DNA of 64,000 nucleotides, from NCBI GenBank assembly GCA_004143945.1, contig SEHB01000008.1:62001-126000 (forward strand). The letters are read 5' to 3'. Below, one piece after another: positions 17,367-25,495 of this stretch. The translations under genes and the position numbers were made by a program. This DNA is from Lysobacteraceae bacterium. Its GTDB lineage: Bacteria; Pseudomonadota; Gammaproteobacteria; Xanthomonadales; Rhodanobacteraceae. How positions within the stretch are numbered: position 1 is the stretch's first letter; each line of letters starts with the position of its first letter. A model generated the notes under the pieces. That model was given only the letters and a program-made list of their open reading frames with translations. It made no database searches and had not been told where the DNA came from.

Positions 17367-17760
17367 GTTCGTCTCCGGTCGGCTTGTCGCGTACGCCGCA
17401 TGCGACGGGCGCGACGCGGGCCGGTGGCGGCGCGCGCCTGCATGCATCGACGTACTCGTGACATGGGTGCCGCCAGCGTGCGCGAAGGTTGCGCGCGGCG
17501 AGCACCGATCGACTTTCCGTTCGCGCTGAGCGCAGCACCCGCAGGGTGCGAAGTCGAAGCGCCGGTGTGCGCCTTCGCTGAGGACTGGCCCTTCGACTCC
17601 GGCCGTCGGCCTTCGCTCAGGGCGAACGGAGGCGGGAGGGGCCCTTCGCGACGAGCGCAGCGCTGCGTGCCAATTTTCCGTCCGCGCCGAGCGCTGCACC
17701 CGCAAATGCGAAGTCAGAAGCGCCGCGCGTCGGCGGCGCGGGAGGGAAGCCGCTACGGGT
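17367..17760. repeat. intergenic region with diverged direct repeat
   Basis: A segment of about 58 bases occurs twice in direct orientation, at 17511-17569 and 17673-17730; both copies share the order TTCCG(T/C)(T/C)CGCGC, GAGCGC(A/T)GCACCCGC and TGCGAAGTC. Between them 17590-17632 reads CCCTTCGACTCC...CTCAGGGCGAACGG, a variant of a widespread extragenic palindrome. No coding sequence is seen. The stretch must also hold the promoter of the leftward cupredoxin gene near 17367-17450. Confidence 0.55.
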
Positions 17761-19824
17761 TCAGCGGCTTGGCTTGCCCGGCGGACGCCGACGCGGACGA
17801 TCGAGGCCTGCGCGATCGCCGCCGACACGGTCTGCACCACCGCGATCATCGCGACCAGGGCGACCGCCACCGCGATCGAACGACGGTGGCTTGCCGCTCT
17901 TGCGCGGCTTGCCGCCCTCGTGGGCTTCGCTGCCGCGCGTGATGCGCAACTGCTGGCCCGAGACCCAGACCTTCTTGAGGTGCCGGAAGATCTCGGCCGG
18001 CATGCCTTCGGGCAGGTCGACGAGGCTGTGGTCGTCGCGGATGTCGACGCGGCCGATGTGCTTGCTGTCGAGGCCCGCCTCGTTCGCGATCGCGCCGACG
18101 ATGTTGCCGGGCTTCACGCCGTGCGCGCTGCCGACTTCGACGCGGAAGGTTTCGAACCCCGCATCGGGCTGGTGCGGACCCTCGTCGCGGCGCGGACGAC
18201 GCTCGCGCTCCTCGGCGTGGTGCGAGCGCGGCGGGCGCGTTTCGGTGCGTGCGGCCGGGTGTTCGTGGCCGCGCGCATCGCGCCGCTCGTCGTCGTGGCG
18301 CATGCCCGCAGCGGGATGCTGCGACTGCGTCGGCGAGTCGACGGGTCCAGGCGCGTGTCGGGCGGGCGGCATCCCGGCCGGCCGCTCGTCACGCATCGGG
18401 CGCTGGAACGCGGGCTTCTCGCGCGCGGGACGCTCGAAGCGCGCGTCGCGCGGAGCACGCGCCGCATCCGCCGGGCGCACGAACCGTTCGGGTGCCTGCA
18501 GCAGCAGGGGCTGCTCGCCCTGCACCAGCTTCGCGAGCGCGGCCGCGATCTCGACCGCCGGCGCGTTGCTCTCGCGTTCGAACTGTTCGACCAGCTGGCG
18601 GAACGGACCGAGGTCGTCGGCCGCGAGCGCGTCCGCGATGCGCTGCTTGAACTTCGTGATGCGCTGGTCGTTGACCGCCTCGACGCTCGGCAACTGCATC
18701 TCGGCGATCGGCTGGCGCGTCGCGCGCTCGATCGCCTGCAGCATGCGCTTCTCGCGCGGCGCGACGAACAGGATCGCCTCGCCGCTGCGACCGGCGCGGC
18801 CGGTGCGCCCGATCCGGTGCACGTAGGCCTCGGTGTCGGTCGGGATGTCGTAGTTCAGCACGTGGCTGATGCGCTCGACGTCGAGTCCGCGCGCGGCGAC
18901 GTCGGTCGCGACGAGGATGTCGAGCTTGCCGTCGCGCAACTGCTGGATCAGGCGTTCGCGCTGCGCCTGTTGCACGTCGCCGTTGATCGCGGCCGCGCCG
19001 AACCCGCGTGCCTGCAGCTTCTGCGCGAGCTCCTCGGTCGCGGACTTGGTCCGCGCGAACACGATCATCGCCTCGAACGGCTCGGCCTCGAGGATGCGCG
19101 TCAGCGCATCGAGCTTCTGCATCCCGCTCACGTACCAGTAGCGCTGCCGGATGTTCGCCGCGGTGGTGGTCTTGGTGCGGATCGCGATCTCGACCGGGTC
19201 GCGCAGGTAGGTCTGCGCGATGCGCTTGATCTGGCTCGGCATCGTCGCGGAGAACAACGCGATCTGGCGCGATGCCGGCGTCTTCTTGAGCACCGCCTCG
19301 ACATCGTCGATGAAACCCATGCGCAGCATCTCGTCCGCTTCGTCGAGCACCAGCGTGGAGAGCTGCGAGAGGTCGAGCGATCCGCGATCGAGATGGTCGA
19401 TCACGCGACCCGGCGTGCCGACGACGACGTGCACGCCGCGCTTGAGCCCGCCGAGCTGCGGGCCGTAGCTCTGTCCGCCGTAGATCGGCAGCACGTGGAA
19501 GCCCGGCAGCTTGACGGCGTAGCGCTGGAACGCTTCGGCGACCTGAATCGCGAGTTCTCGCGTCGGCGCGAGCACGAGCGCCTGCGGCTTGGTCCGGGAA
19601 AGGTCGAGGCGCGACAGCACCGGCAGCGCGAACGCCGCGGTCTTGCCGGTGCCGGTCTGCGCCTGGCCGAGCACGTCGCGGCCCGCGAGCAGCGGCGGGA
19701 TCGTCGCGGCCTGGATCGGCGAGGGTGTTTCGTAGCCGACATCGGCGAGTGCGAGCAGCAACGGTTCGGCCAACCCGAGTTGGCTGAACGGGAGGGATTC
19801 GGGTGCAACGTCTGACGGAGGCAT
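17761..19824 (-). CDS. deaD: DEAD-box ATP-dependent RNA helicase, DeaD/CsdA type
   Basis: A 687-residue helicase acting in ribosome assembly and RNA decay, especially in the cold. It has the Q motif region (FSQLGLAEPLLLALADVGYETPSPIQ split over residues 13-38), motif I AQTGTGKT, PTRELA, TPGR, DEAD (VLDEADEM), SAT, and motif VI HRIGRTGRAG. A proline- and arginine-rich linker (about 440-545) precedes a DbpA-type RNA-binding domain (FETFRVEVGSAHGVKPGNIV onward) and an RGG-like basic tail. This layout matches DeaD/CsdA rather than RhlE. A hairpin lies in the divergent region upstream. Confidence 0.95.
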   Translation of the reverse strand: MPPSDVAPESLPFSQLGLAEPLLLALADVGYETPSPIQAATIPPLLAGRDVLGQAQTGTGKTAAFALPVLSRLDLSRTKPQALVLAPTRELAIQVAEAFQRYAVKLPGFHVLPIYGGQSYGPQLGGLKRGVHVVVGTPGRVIDHLDRGSLDLSQLSTLVLDEADEMLRMGFIDDVEAVLKKTPASRQIALFSATMPSQIKRIAQTYLRDPVEIAIRTKTTTAANIRQRYWYVSGMQKLDALTRILEAEPFEAMIVFARTKSATEELAQKLQARGFGAAAINGDVQQAQRERLIQQLRDGKLDILVATDVAARGLDVERISHVLNYDIPTDTEAYVHRIGRTGRAGRSGEAILFVAPREKRMLQAIERATRQPIAEMQLPSVEAVNDQRITKFKQRIADALAADDLGPFRQLVEQFERESNAPAVEIAAALAKLVQGEQPLLLQAPERFVRPADAARAPRDARFERPAREKPAFQRPMRDERPAGMPPARHAPGPVDSPTQSQHPAAGMRHDDERRDARGHEHPAARTETRPPRSHHAEERERRPRRDEGPHQPDAGFETFRVEVGSAHGVKPGNIVGAIANEAGLDSKHIGRVDIRDDHSLVDLPEGMPAEIFRHLKKVWVSGQQLRITRGSEAHEGGKPRKSGKPPSFDRGGGRPGRDDRGGADRVGGDRAGLDRPRRRPPGKPSR

Positions 19825-19941
19825 GCGCGGGAGGCGGCGATGCCGCGGAAGGAGGGCTGCCCAGTCTAACAGGCGCCCGCCGACGCGACGCCGGACTGAC
19901 GTGGCCCGCGTGAGTGCGTCCTGCCGTTCGTAGGGCCATCA

Positions 19942-19958
19942 GCCGGGATTTTCCCGGC
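19942..19958. promoter_or_regulatory. short perfect hairpin in divergent intergenic region
   Basis: GCCGGGA and TCCCGGC pair around TTT. It lies between the leftward helicase gene and the rightward 91-residue protein gene and could be a leader hairpin of either. No terminator T tract follows. Confidence 0.35.
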
Positions 19959-19980
19959 GAGCCCTTGATCCGAGGTGGCC

Positions 19981-20256
19981 ATGCGTCGTTCCCCCGTGCG
20001 TGCACGATGGCTGCTGGCGCTCGCGCTCTGCGCGGCGGCGCTCGACGCGCAGTCCGGCGGCGGCTTTGCGATCCGGCGCAGTACGGTCGATGCAGGCGGT
20101 GGTCCGTCTGCATCCGGCGCTTACGCCGTGACGGGCACGGTGGGCCAGCCGGACGCGCACTACAGCGAGGGCGGCGCGTACGCCGTCAGGGGCGGGTTCT
20201 GGGGCGCCGGCGGGAATCTCCCGTCCGACGCGATCTTCGCGGACGGTTTCGAATGA
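19981..20256 (+). CDS. small secreted beta protein with C-terminal DGFE signature
   Basis: A 91-residue protein: signal peptide (RARWLLALALCAAALDAQS), then about 50 residues with SGGGFAIRRSTVDAGGG, YAVTGTVGQPDAHYSEGG and YAVRGGFWG. The S-T-[IV]-D-G-G-G / G-T-[IV]-G-Q-P-D-A / GGFW pattern is a short beta module I know from secreted proteins of Planctomycetes and other phyla. The end SDAIFADGFE is the shared signature, making up the last nine residues. ATG 19981 with GAGG at 19972-19975 is preferred over GTG 19975. The next gene starts 12 bases downstream. Confidence 0.8.
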   Translation: MRRSPVRARWLLALALCAAALDAQSGGGFAIRRSTVDAGGGPSASGAYAVTGTVGQPDAHYSEGGAYAVRGGFWGAGGNLPSDAIFADGFE

Positions 20257-20267
20257 GGAGCGATCGC

Positions 20268-21605
20268 ATGCAACGCCTGGCCTGGATGGTCCTGCTGGCA
20301 CTCGCCGTGACGATCGCCGCGCCCGCGGCACGCGCGGGCTCGTCGTTCACCTACCAGGGCGAACTGACGAACAACCAGGTTCCCGCAAACGGGGACTTCG
20401 ATTTCCGCTTCATCCTGTACACGTCCGACGTCGGCGGTTCGCAGGTCGGGCCACTGGTCGTGATTCCGGGTGTCGAGGTTGCGCAAGGCGTGTTCACCGT
20501 GCCGCTGGACTTCGGGTCCGTGTTCGGCACGTTCGACGCATGGCTCGAGATTTCGGTCAAGCCGGCCGGCGGGCCCACCTACACCGTGCTGTCGCCGCGC
20601 CAGCCGGTGACGCCCGCACCGAAGGCGATGGCGCTGAGCCTCCCGTACATGGACACCGTGCAGCTCACGTCGCAGTACGCGCTGAGCATCGACAACGACG
20701 GCGGACCCGCCGCGCACTTTGGAACGTCGGGCGACCAGAACTGGAGCGCGGTCGAAGTGTCCTCGAGTGGAATCGGTGGCGGATTGCGCAGCATCGTGCA
20801 GTCTCAGAGCGAGGGCACCGCCGTGTCGGGTACCACCTATGGGTCCGAGCGCGGTGCGGGAAGTTTCGAAATCTACAACCCCGCCAACGAGCGCTCGGCC
20901 CTGTTCGTGCGGACAAATGGCGACGGGATGGCGTTGCAGGTCGAGGTGAACACCGTGGATTCCACCGCGACCTCGCTCTATGCGCGGACGTCCAGTACCG
21001 ATCCGCAGGCACTCGCCGGCTTCTTCGAAGGCCCGGTCGCGATGCGCTGCCAGGCGCCGAACTGCCCGGTCACGCACGCGCTGCGCGTGTACGGCAACAC
21101 GCAGGTCGTCGGCACGCTGTCCAAGTCGGCCGGATCGTTCCGCATCGACCATCCGCTCGATCCCGAGAACAAGACCCTGTCGCACTCGTTCGTCGAGTCG
21201 CCGGACATGAAGAACCTCTACGACGGCGTGGTCACGCTCGACGCGTCCGGCTCGGCGCGCATCGAGATGCCGGCCTGGTTCGAGGCACTCAACATGGCGT
21301 TCCGCTACCAGCTCACAGCGATCGGCGCACCGTCGCCGGGCCTGTACGTGAGCGAGGAAATCGCGGGCAACCGCTTCGCGATCGCGGGCGGCGCGCCGGG
21401 CGCGCGCGTGTCCTGGCAGGTGACCGGCAGTCGTCACGATGCCTATGCGAAGGCGTTCCCGATCCCGGTGGAAGAAGACAAGGCCGGCGACGAGCGCGGA
21501 CGCTACCTGGTGCCCGAGGCCTACGGCCAGCCGGCGGAACGGGCGATCGGCTGGCGCGAGCAGCCCGCGATCCAGCCGACCGAAGTGGCGCCGTCCTCGC
21601 GCTGA
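20268..21605 (+). CDS. secreted protein with conserved FRIDHPLDPENKTLSHSFVESP domain region
   Basis: A 445-residue protein with signal peptide (AWMVLLALAVTIAAPAARA). The N-terminal part (FTYQGELTNNQVPANGDFDF, SPRQPVTPAPKAMALS) is the beginning seen in many bacterial surface proteins with tail-fibre-like repeats. The C-terminal half carries SGSFRIDHPLDPE-like and SFVESPDMKNLYDG motifs, then IPVEEDKAGDERGRYLVPEAYGQP, a domain I associate with proteins from Planctomycetes and Acidobacteria. There is no DGF signature. Its AGGAG ribosome binding site (20256-20260) abuts the stop of the 91-residue gene, so the pair is coupled. Function unknown. Confidence 0.82.
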   Translation: MQRLAWMVLLALAVTIAAPAARAGSSFTYQGELTNNQVPANGDFDFRFILYTSDVGGSQVGPLVVIPGVEVAQGVFTVPLDFGSVFGTFDAWLEISVKPAGGPTYTVLSPRQPVTPAPKAMALSLPYMDTVQLTSQYALSIDNDGGPAAHFGTSGDQNWSAVEVSSSGIGGGLRSIVQSQSEGTAVSGTTYGSERGAGSFEIYNPANERSALFVRTNGDGMALQVEVNTVDSTATSLYARTSSTDPQALAGFFEGPVAMRCQAPNCPVTHALRVYGNTQVVGTLSKSAGSFRIDHPLDPENKTLSHSFVESPDMKNLYDGVVTLDASGSARIEMPAWFEALNMAFRYQLTAIGAPSPGLYVSEEIAGNRFAIAGGAPGARVSWQVTGSRHDAYAKAFPIPVEEDKAGDERGRYLVPEAYGQPAERAIGWREQPAIQPTEVAPSSR

Positions 21606-21723
21606 GATCGCGGACGGACGCATGCCGCGCAGCCCGTGCTGCAGGCGGCCGAGGCCTGCGTCCGCGCCGCGCCGCGCGCCGCGCGTCCGGATGCGCGAAC
21701 GCCGGTGAACCGCCTGGCGCTGC

Positions 21724-23388
21724 TCAGCCTCCCCCGTCGAAACCGTCGGCGAACACGATGTCCGATCCCCACGGCAGCGTGAAGGAACCGCTCGCCGACG
21801 TGCTGCCCGCGAACGCGCTGTCGACCGCGCGCACGGTCCAGGCATACGCGCCGTCCGGAAGCTGCGCGATGCTCCAGCTCGTCGCGGTCGCGACGCTGCC
21901 CGGTTGCGGCAGGCGTTCGGGCAGCGTGAGCGGCACGCCGTCGCGCCAGAGCTCGAGATCGTAGGTGAGCTGCGCGGGCGGCGTGTGGTCGTCGCCGGCG
22001 CCGCTCCAGCCCATCGTCACGACGTCGCCGACGAGTTCGGCATGCAGGCCGGTCGGCGCCGCGGGCGCCGCGTTGATCGCCGGCGTGGTGTTGCGGAACA
22101 GATGCACCTGGGCTTCGACGAGGCCGTTGCCGCCCGGCACGTAGAAACCGCCCGCGACGAGGTAATCGAGGTCGCCGTCGCCATCGAGGTCGAACCAGTT
22201 GAACGCGCCGCCGCGACCGAGCGAACCGATCGGCGCCGGCAACTGCACGCCGAGCGACGTGAAGGCGCCGCCGTCGTTGCCGTAGATCTCGGACTTGCCG
22301 ACGATTTCCGCATTGCCGACATACGAGCCGGTCAGCAGCAGGTCGACGTCGCCATCGGAATCGTAGTCGGCCCAGGTGGCGGCGTTGAAGTCGAGCCAGT
22401 CGGCGTCCGGTGCCTGCACCAGCGTCTCGGGCACGTAGCTGCCGCCATCGTTGCGGTAGATGCGCAGCACCGTCTTGTAGGTGTCGTCGGTGTCGAGGAT
22501 GTTGCCCGCGACGAGGATGTCCGAATCGCCATCGGCATCGGGATCCCCGATGTCGGCGAGGCCATGCTCGATGCGGATCCCGAGCGGGTCGACCGGCGTG
22601 AAGGTGCCGGCATCGTTGTCATACAGCTTGACGCCGCCGGTCTTCATCAGCGGATCGACATTCGCGACGAACAGATCGAGGTCGCCGTCGGCGTCGTCGT
22701 CGATCCATGCGCTTTGCGCGTTGGTGGTCGGGTCGAGCGCGATCGCGCTGTCCGCGAACAGCCAGCCACCTGCACCGTCACTGCCGTCGTTGCGCACGAG
22801 CACGGTGCGGAACTCGAATGCGGCTTCGTCGTAGACCGAAGGCAGCAGCAGGTCGGGATCGCCATCGTTGTCGTAGTCGGCCCAGGTCGCCGAGCGCAGG
22901 TCGTAGGTGTCCTCGTAACCGGAATCCTCCCAGTAGGACGGCAGCGGCGTGTCGGTCCCGACGAGCGTGCCCGCGTCGTTGCGGTAGAGCACGGCCGCGC
23001 CTTCCGAAGCAACCAGCAGGTCGTGGTCGCCATCGCGGTCGTAGTCGGCCCAGGACAGGTCGGTCGCTCCCGCGAACACGCCGCCGAGCGGAACTTCCAC
23101 CGGCGTGAACGACCACCGCCCGCCCGCGCCTTCGCCCTCGTTGAGCAACAGCAGCAGCGTGTCGGTCACGCTCTCGTTGTAGACGACGTAGAAGCCCATG
23201 ACCGCGAGGTCGAGGTCGCCGTCGCCATCGACGTCGGCCGGCGCGATCGAGTTGATCCAGAAGTCGTCGGTATCGGGCGTGACGAACCACGGCCCTTCGG
23301 TCGGCGTCACCTCCTCGAACACCGGTTGCGCGGCGGCCGGCACGGCCAGCGCCGCGAGCAGCGCGAACAGCATCGCATTCGTCTTCAT
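21724..23388 (-). CDS. secreted FG-GAP/VCBS repeat protein with Fn3-like domain
   Basis: A 554-residue protein with signal peptide ([17 protein letters not shown]). From about residue 45 to 430 it has FG-GAP/VCBS repeats with Ca-binding loops of the type [40 protein letters not shown] and [10 protein letters not shown], implying an integrin-like beta-propeller. Residues about 440-540 resemble a fibronectin type III domain ([12 protein letters not shown], then WTVRAVDSA). It ends [15 protein letters not shown]: the shared signature plus three Gly-rich residues. ATG 23388 is chosen because the signal peptide begins there. Function is likely extracellular adhesion or binding, not an enzyme. Confidence 0.87.
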   Translation of the reverse strand: MKTNAMLFALLAALAVPAAAQPVFEEVTPTEGPWFVTPDTDDFWINSIAPADVDGDGDLDLAVMGFYVVYNESVTDTLLLLLNEGEGAGGRWSFTPVEVPLGGVFAGATDLSWADYDRDGDHDLLVASEGAAVLYRNDAGTLVGTDTPLPSYWEDSGYEDTYDLRSATWADYDNDGDPDLLLPSVYDEAAFEFRTVLVRNDGSDGAGGWLFADSAIALDPTTNAQSAWIDDDADGDLDLFVANVDPLMKTGGVKLYDNDAGTFTPVDPLGIRIEHGLADIGDPDADGDSDILVAGNILDTDDTYKTVLRIYRNDGGSYVPETLVQAPDADWLDFNAATWADYDSDGDVDLLLTGSYVGNAEIVGKSEIYGNDGGAFTSLGVQLPAPIGSLGRGGAFNWFDLDGDGDLDYLVAGGFYVPGGNGLVEAQVHLFRNTTPAINAAPAAPTGLHAELVGDVVTMGWSGAGDDHTPPAQLTYDLELWRDGVPLTLPERLPQPGSVATATSWSIAQLPDGAYAWTVRAVDSAFAGSTSASGSFTLPWGSDIVFADGFDGGG

Positions 23389-23602
23389 GGCAGTCTTCCC
23401 GCGGGCATCGCCCGGCATGCGTGCCGGCCATCGTGCCGGCCCCCGTATTGGCTACCTCGCGCGGGTGCCGGGCAAGTGCGGCGTGGGGGAAACCGCCCAG
23501 TCCGCTTCAGTCGGCGGCAAGCTTCACGCGTGCGTGGACGAGCGCGAGGTGCGGCGACCGCGCCGTGGGCGGCGTTCAGTCCGCCGCCGCGGCGGCCGGC
23601 GC

Positions 23603-23608
23603 TATACT
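23603..23608 (+). promoter_or_regulatory. -10 box upstream of rsfS
   Basis: TATACT stands out in GC-rich DNA 47 bases before the rsfS start. No good -35 element is seen at 16-18 bases. An own promoter here would fit rsfS being separated from nadD. Confidence 0.4.
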
Positions 23609-23654
23609 GCCGGCGCGCCATTCCGGCGTCTTCCGATCCAGAGGTCGTTTCCAC

Positions 23655-24299
23655 TTGGCTACGACGCAGAAGCGCGCTCCCGCGCGCAAGTCCGCAATGC
23701 CCAAGGCCGCCAAGGCCCCCGCCCGTGCGGCGAGCACCGCGGGCAAGCCCGCGTCGAAGGCGACGACCGCGGCGAAACGGCCGCCATCCCGCGCAGTCGT
23801 CAAGAAGGCGGCGCCGATGAAAAAGGCCGCCGCGGCAAAGAAGGCGGCTCCGGCGAAGAAGGTGGTCCAGCGCAGCGGCAAGGCCGTCGCGAAGGCCGGA
23901 CCCGCGAAATCGCCACGCGCCGCGCGTCCGAAAGTCGCGAAGGTGCTCGATGCAGCCGCGCGCCTGCACCAGCTCGTGCGCAACGCGCTCGAAGACCTCA
24001 AGGCGAAGGACATCAGCGAGATCGACGTGCGCGGCAAGAGCGGCGTGACCGACCTGCTCGTGATCGCGAGTGGCACCTCGTCGCGCCACGTGAAATCGAT
24101 CGCCGACGAGGTCGTGAAGAAGGCCAAGCAGGCCGGCATGCCGCCGATCGGCGTCGAAGGCCAGCGCGAAGCCGAATGGGTGCTGGTCGACCTCGGCGAC
24201 GTGATCGTGCACGTGATGCTGCCGCGCACGCGCGAGTTCTACGGCCTCGAACGCCTCTGGACCGTCGGCGACAGCGAACCGGAAATGCTCGCGGGCTGA
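23655..24299 (+). CDS. rsfS: ribosome silencing factor RsfS with Lys/Ala-rich N-terminal extension
   Basis: RsfS binds ribosomal protein L14 and blocks subunit joining under starvation. The conserved domain occupies about residues 98-212: [63 protein letters not shown] and [10 protein letters not shown]. Before it lie about 95 residues rich in Lys, Ala and Pro ([19 protein letters not shown]), like histone H1 tails, absent from ordinary RsfS (about 110-130 residues). The best start is TTG 23655 with GAGG 10 bases upstream; ATG 23697 would remove 14 residues and keep the tail. rlmH follows as in most genomes. Confidence 0.93.
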   Translation: MATTQKRAPARKSAMPKAAKAPARAASTAGKPASKATTAAKRPPSRAVVKKAAPMKKAAAAKKAAPAKKVVQRSGKAVAKAGPAKSPRAARPKVAKVLDAAARLHQLVRNALEDLKAKDISEIDVRGKSGVTDLLVIASGTSSRHVKSIADEVVKKAKQAGMPPIGVEGQREAEWVLVDLGDVIVHVMLPRTREFYGLERLWTVGDSEPEMLAG

Positions 24300-24440
24300 G
24301 GCTCCAGCGTCGCGGCGTGGCCGTTCGCCTGCGCAGCGGCCGCAGCCCAATCATCTGTGGCGCAGCGGGACTGGGTCGAAGACCGCAAGGGGGCCGCTCC
24401 TGATCGTGCTCTTGATCCTGACGCTTCGACGCGCCCGCGC

Positions 24441-24911
24441 ATGAAGACACGCCTGATCTCCGTCGGCGAACGCATGCCCGCCTGGGTGGCCGACGGCTTC
24501 GCCGAGTACGTGAAGCGCCTCTCGCGGGAACTGCCCCTCGACCTCGTCGAAATCCCGCTCGGCGCACGCGGCAAGGGCCGCGATCCCGCGCGCGCGATCG
24601 CCGAAGAAGGCAGCGCGGTGCTCGCCGCGATCCCGAAGGACAGCCACGTCGTCGCACTCGACGGCCATGGCAAGCCCTGGTCCAGCGAGCAGCTCGCCGA
24701 AGAACTCGCGCGCTGGCGCATGCAGGGCCGCGATCTCGCGATCCTCGTCGGTGGTCCCGACGGTCACTCGCCCGATGTCCTCGCGCGCGCCGGCCAGCGC
24801 TGGTCGCTCGGTCCGCTGACCTTGCCGCACATGCTCGTGCGACTCGTCGTCGCCGAGCAGCTCTATCGCGCGGTCTCGATCAATGCGGGGCATCCCTACC
24901 ATCGCGCGTGA
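24441..24911 (+). CDS. rlmH: 23S rRNA pseudouridine-1915 N3-methyltransferase RlmH
   Basis: A 156-residue SPOUT methyltransferase that modifies pseudouridine 1915 in helix 69 of 23S rRNA. It starts KTRLISVGERMPAWV and ends with the trefoil-knot SAM site: ILVGGPDGHSPDVL, WSLGPLTLPHMLVRLVVAEQLYRA split over residues about 120-144, and GHPYHR at the C-terminus. Length is exactly that of the family. It follows rsfS with a 141-base gap. Confidence 0.97.
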   Translation: MKTRLISVGERMPAWVADGFAEYVKRLSRELPLDLVEIPLGARGKGRDPARAIAEEGSAVLAAIPKDSHVVALDGHGKPWSSEQLAEELARWRMQGRDLAILVGGPDGHSPDVLARAGQRWSLGPLTLPHMLVRLVVAEQLYRAVSINAGHPYHRA

Positions 24912-25012
24912 TGGCGCCTGCGCGCAGGCGTGCACCTGCTGCAGGTCGAAGGCGACATGTCGATCTCGTGCACGGACGATCGTCGGTCCGATATCCACCC
25001 CGGAGCCCGCCC

Positions 25013-25438
25013 ATGTCCCGCATGCTGTTCGCCAGCCTCCCCGTGACCGACCTCAAGGCCTCGATCGCGTTCTACGAGGGGCTCGGATTCACCAACAACG
25101 CGCAGTTCACCGACGAGACCGCGACCTGCATGGTCTGGAGCGAGTCGGTGTTCGTGATGGTGCTGACGCACGAGAAGTGGCGCAGCTTCACGACGCGCCC
25201 GATTCCGCCGCCGACCTCGAGCGAGCTGATGCTTGCGCTGACGTTCGACAGCCGCGCGGAGGTGGACGCATTCCACGATGCCGCGGTGCGAGGCGGCGGC
25301 ACGCCCGACGTGAACCCGATCGGCGACTACGGTTTCATGTACAGCCGCTCGACGACCGACCTCGACGGCCACCTCTGGGAAGCGGTCTGGATGGACATGG
25401 AAGCGATGGCCGCGCAGCAGCCGCCCGCAGCGGCGTAG
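25013..25438 (+). CDS. VOC (glyoxalase/bleomycin resistance-like) family protein
   Basis: A 141-residue single VOC-fold protein: FASLPVTDLKASIAFYEGLG at the N-terminus (first beta-alpha-beta unit), then MVWSESVFVMVLTHEKW, the second unit LALTFDSRAEVDAFHDAAV and a C-terminal DLDGHLWEAVWMDM, which supplies the usual late metal ligand. These resemble uncharacterised lactoylglutathione lyase-like proteins. Substrate is unknown. It stands alone, convergent with the HAF gene, and both end at a shared hairpin. Confidence 0.9.
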   Translation: MSRMLFASLPVTDLKASIAFYEGLGFTNNAQFTDETATCMVWSESVFVMVLTHEKWRSFTTRPIPPPTSSELMLALTFDSRAEVDAFHDAAVRGGGTPDVNPIGDYGFMYSRSTTDLDGHLWEAVWMDMEAMAAQQPPAAA

Positions 25439-25457
25439 CCGCGTGCGCGCAGCCCGC

Positions 25458-25490
25458 TCGCGGCGCGCGAGGCGATTCCGCGCGCCGCGA
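25458..25490. terminator. bidirectional hairpin between convergent genes
   Basis: TCGCGGCGCGCG (25458-25469) and CGCGCGCCGCGA (25479-25490) form a perfect 12-bp stem with a 9-base loop, centred between the rightward VOC gene and the leftward HAF gene. There is no T run on either side. Confidence 0.5.
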
Positions 25491-25495
25491 ATGGG

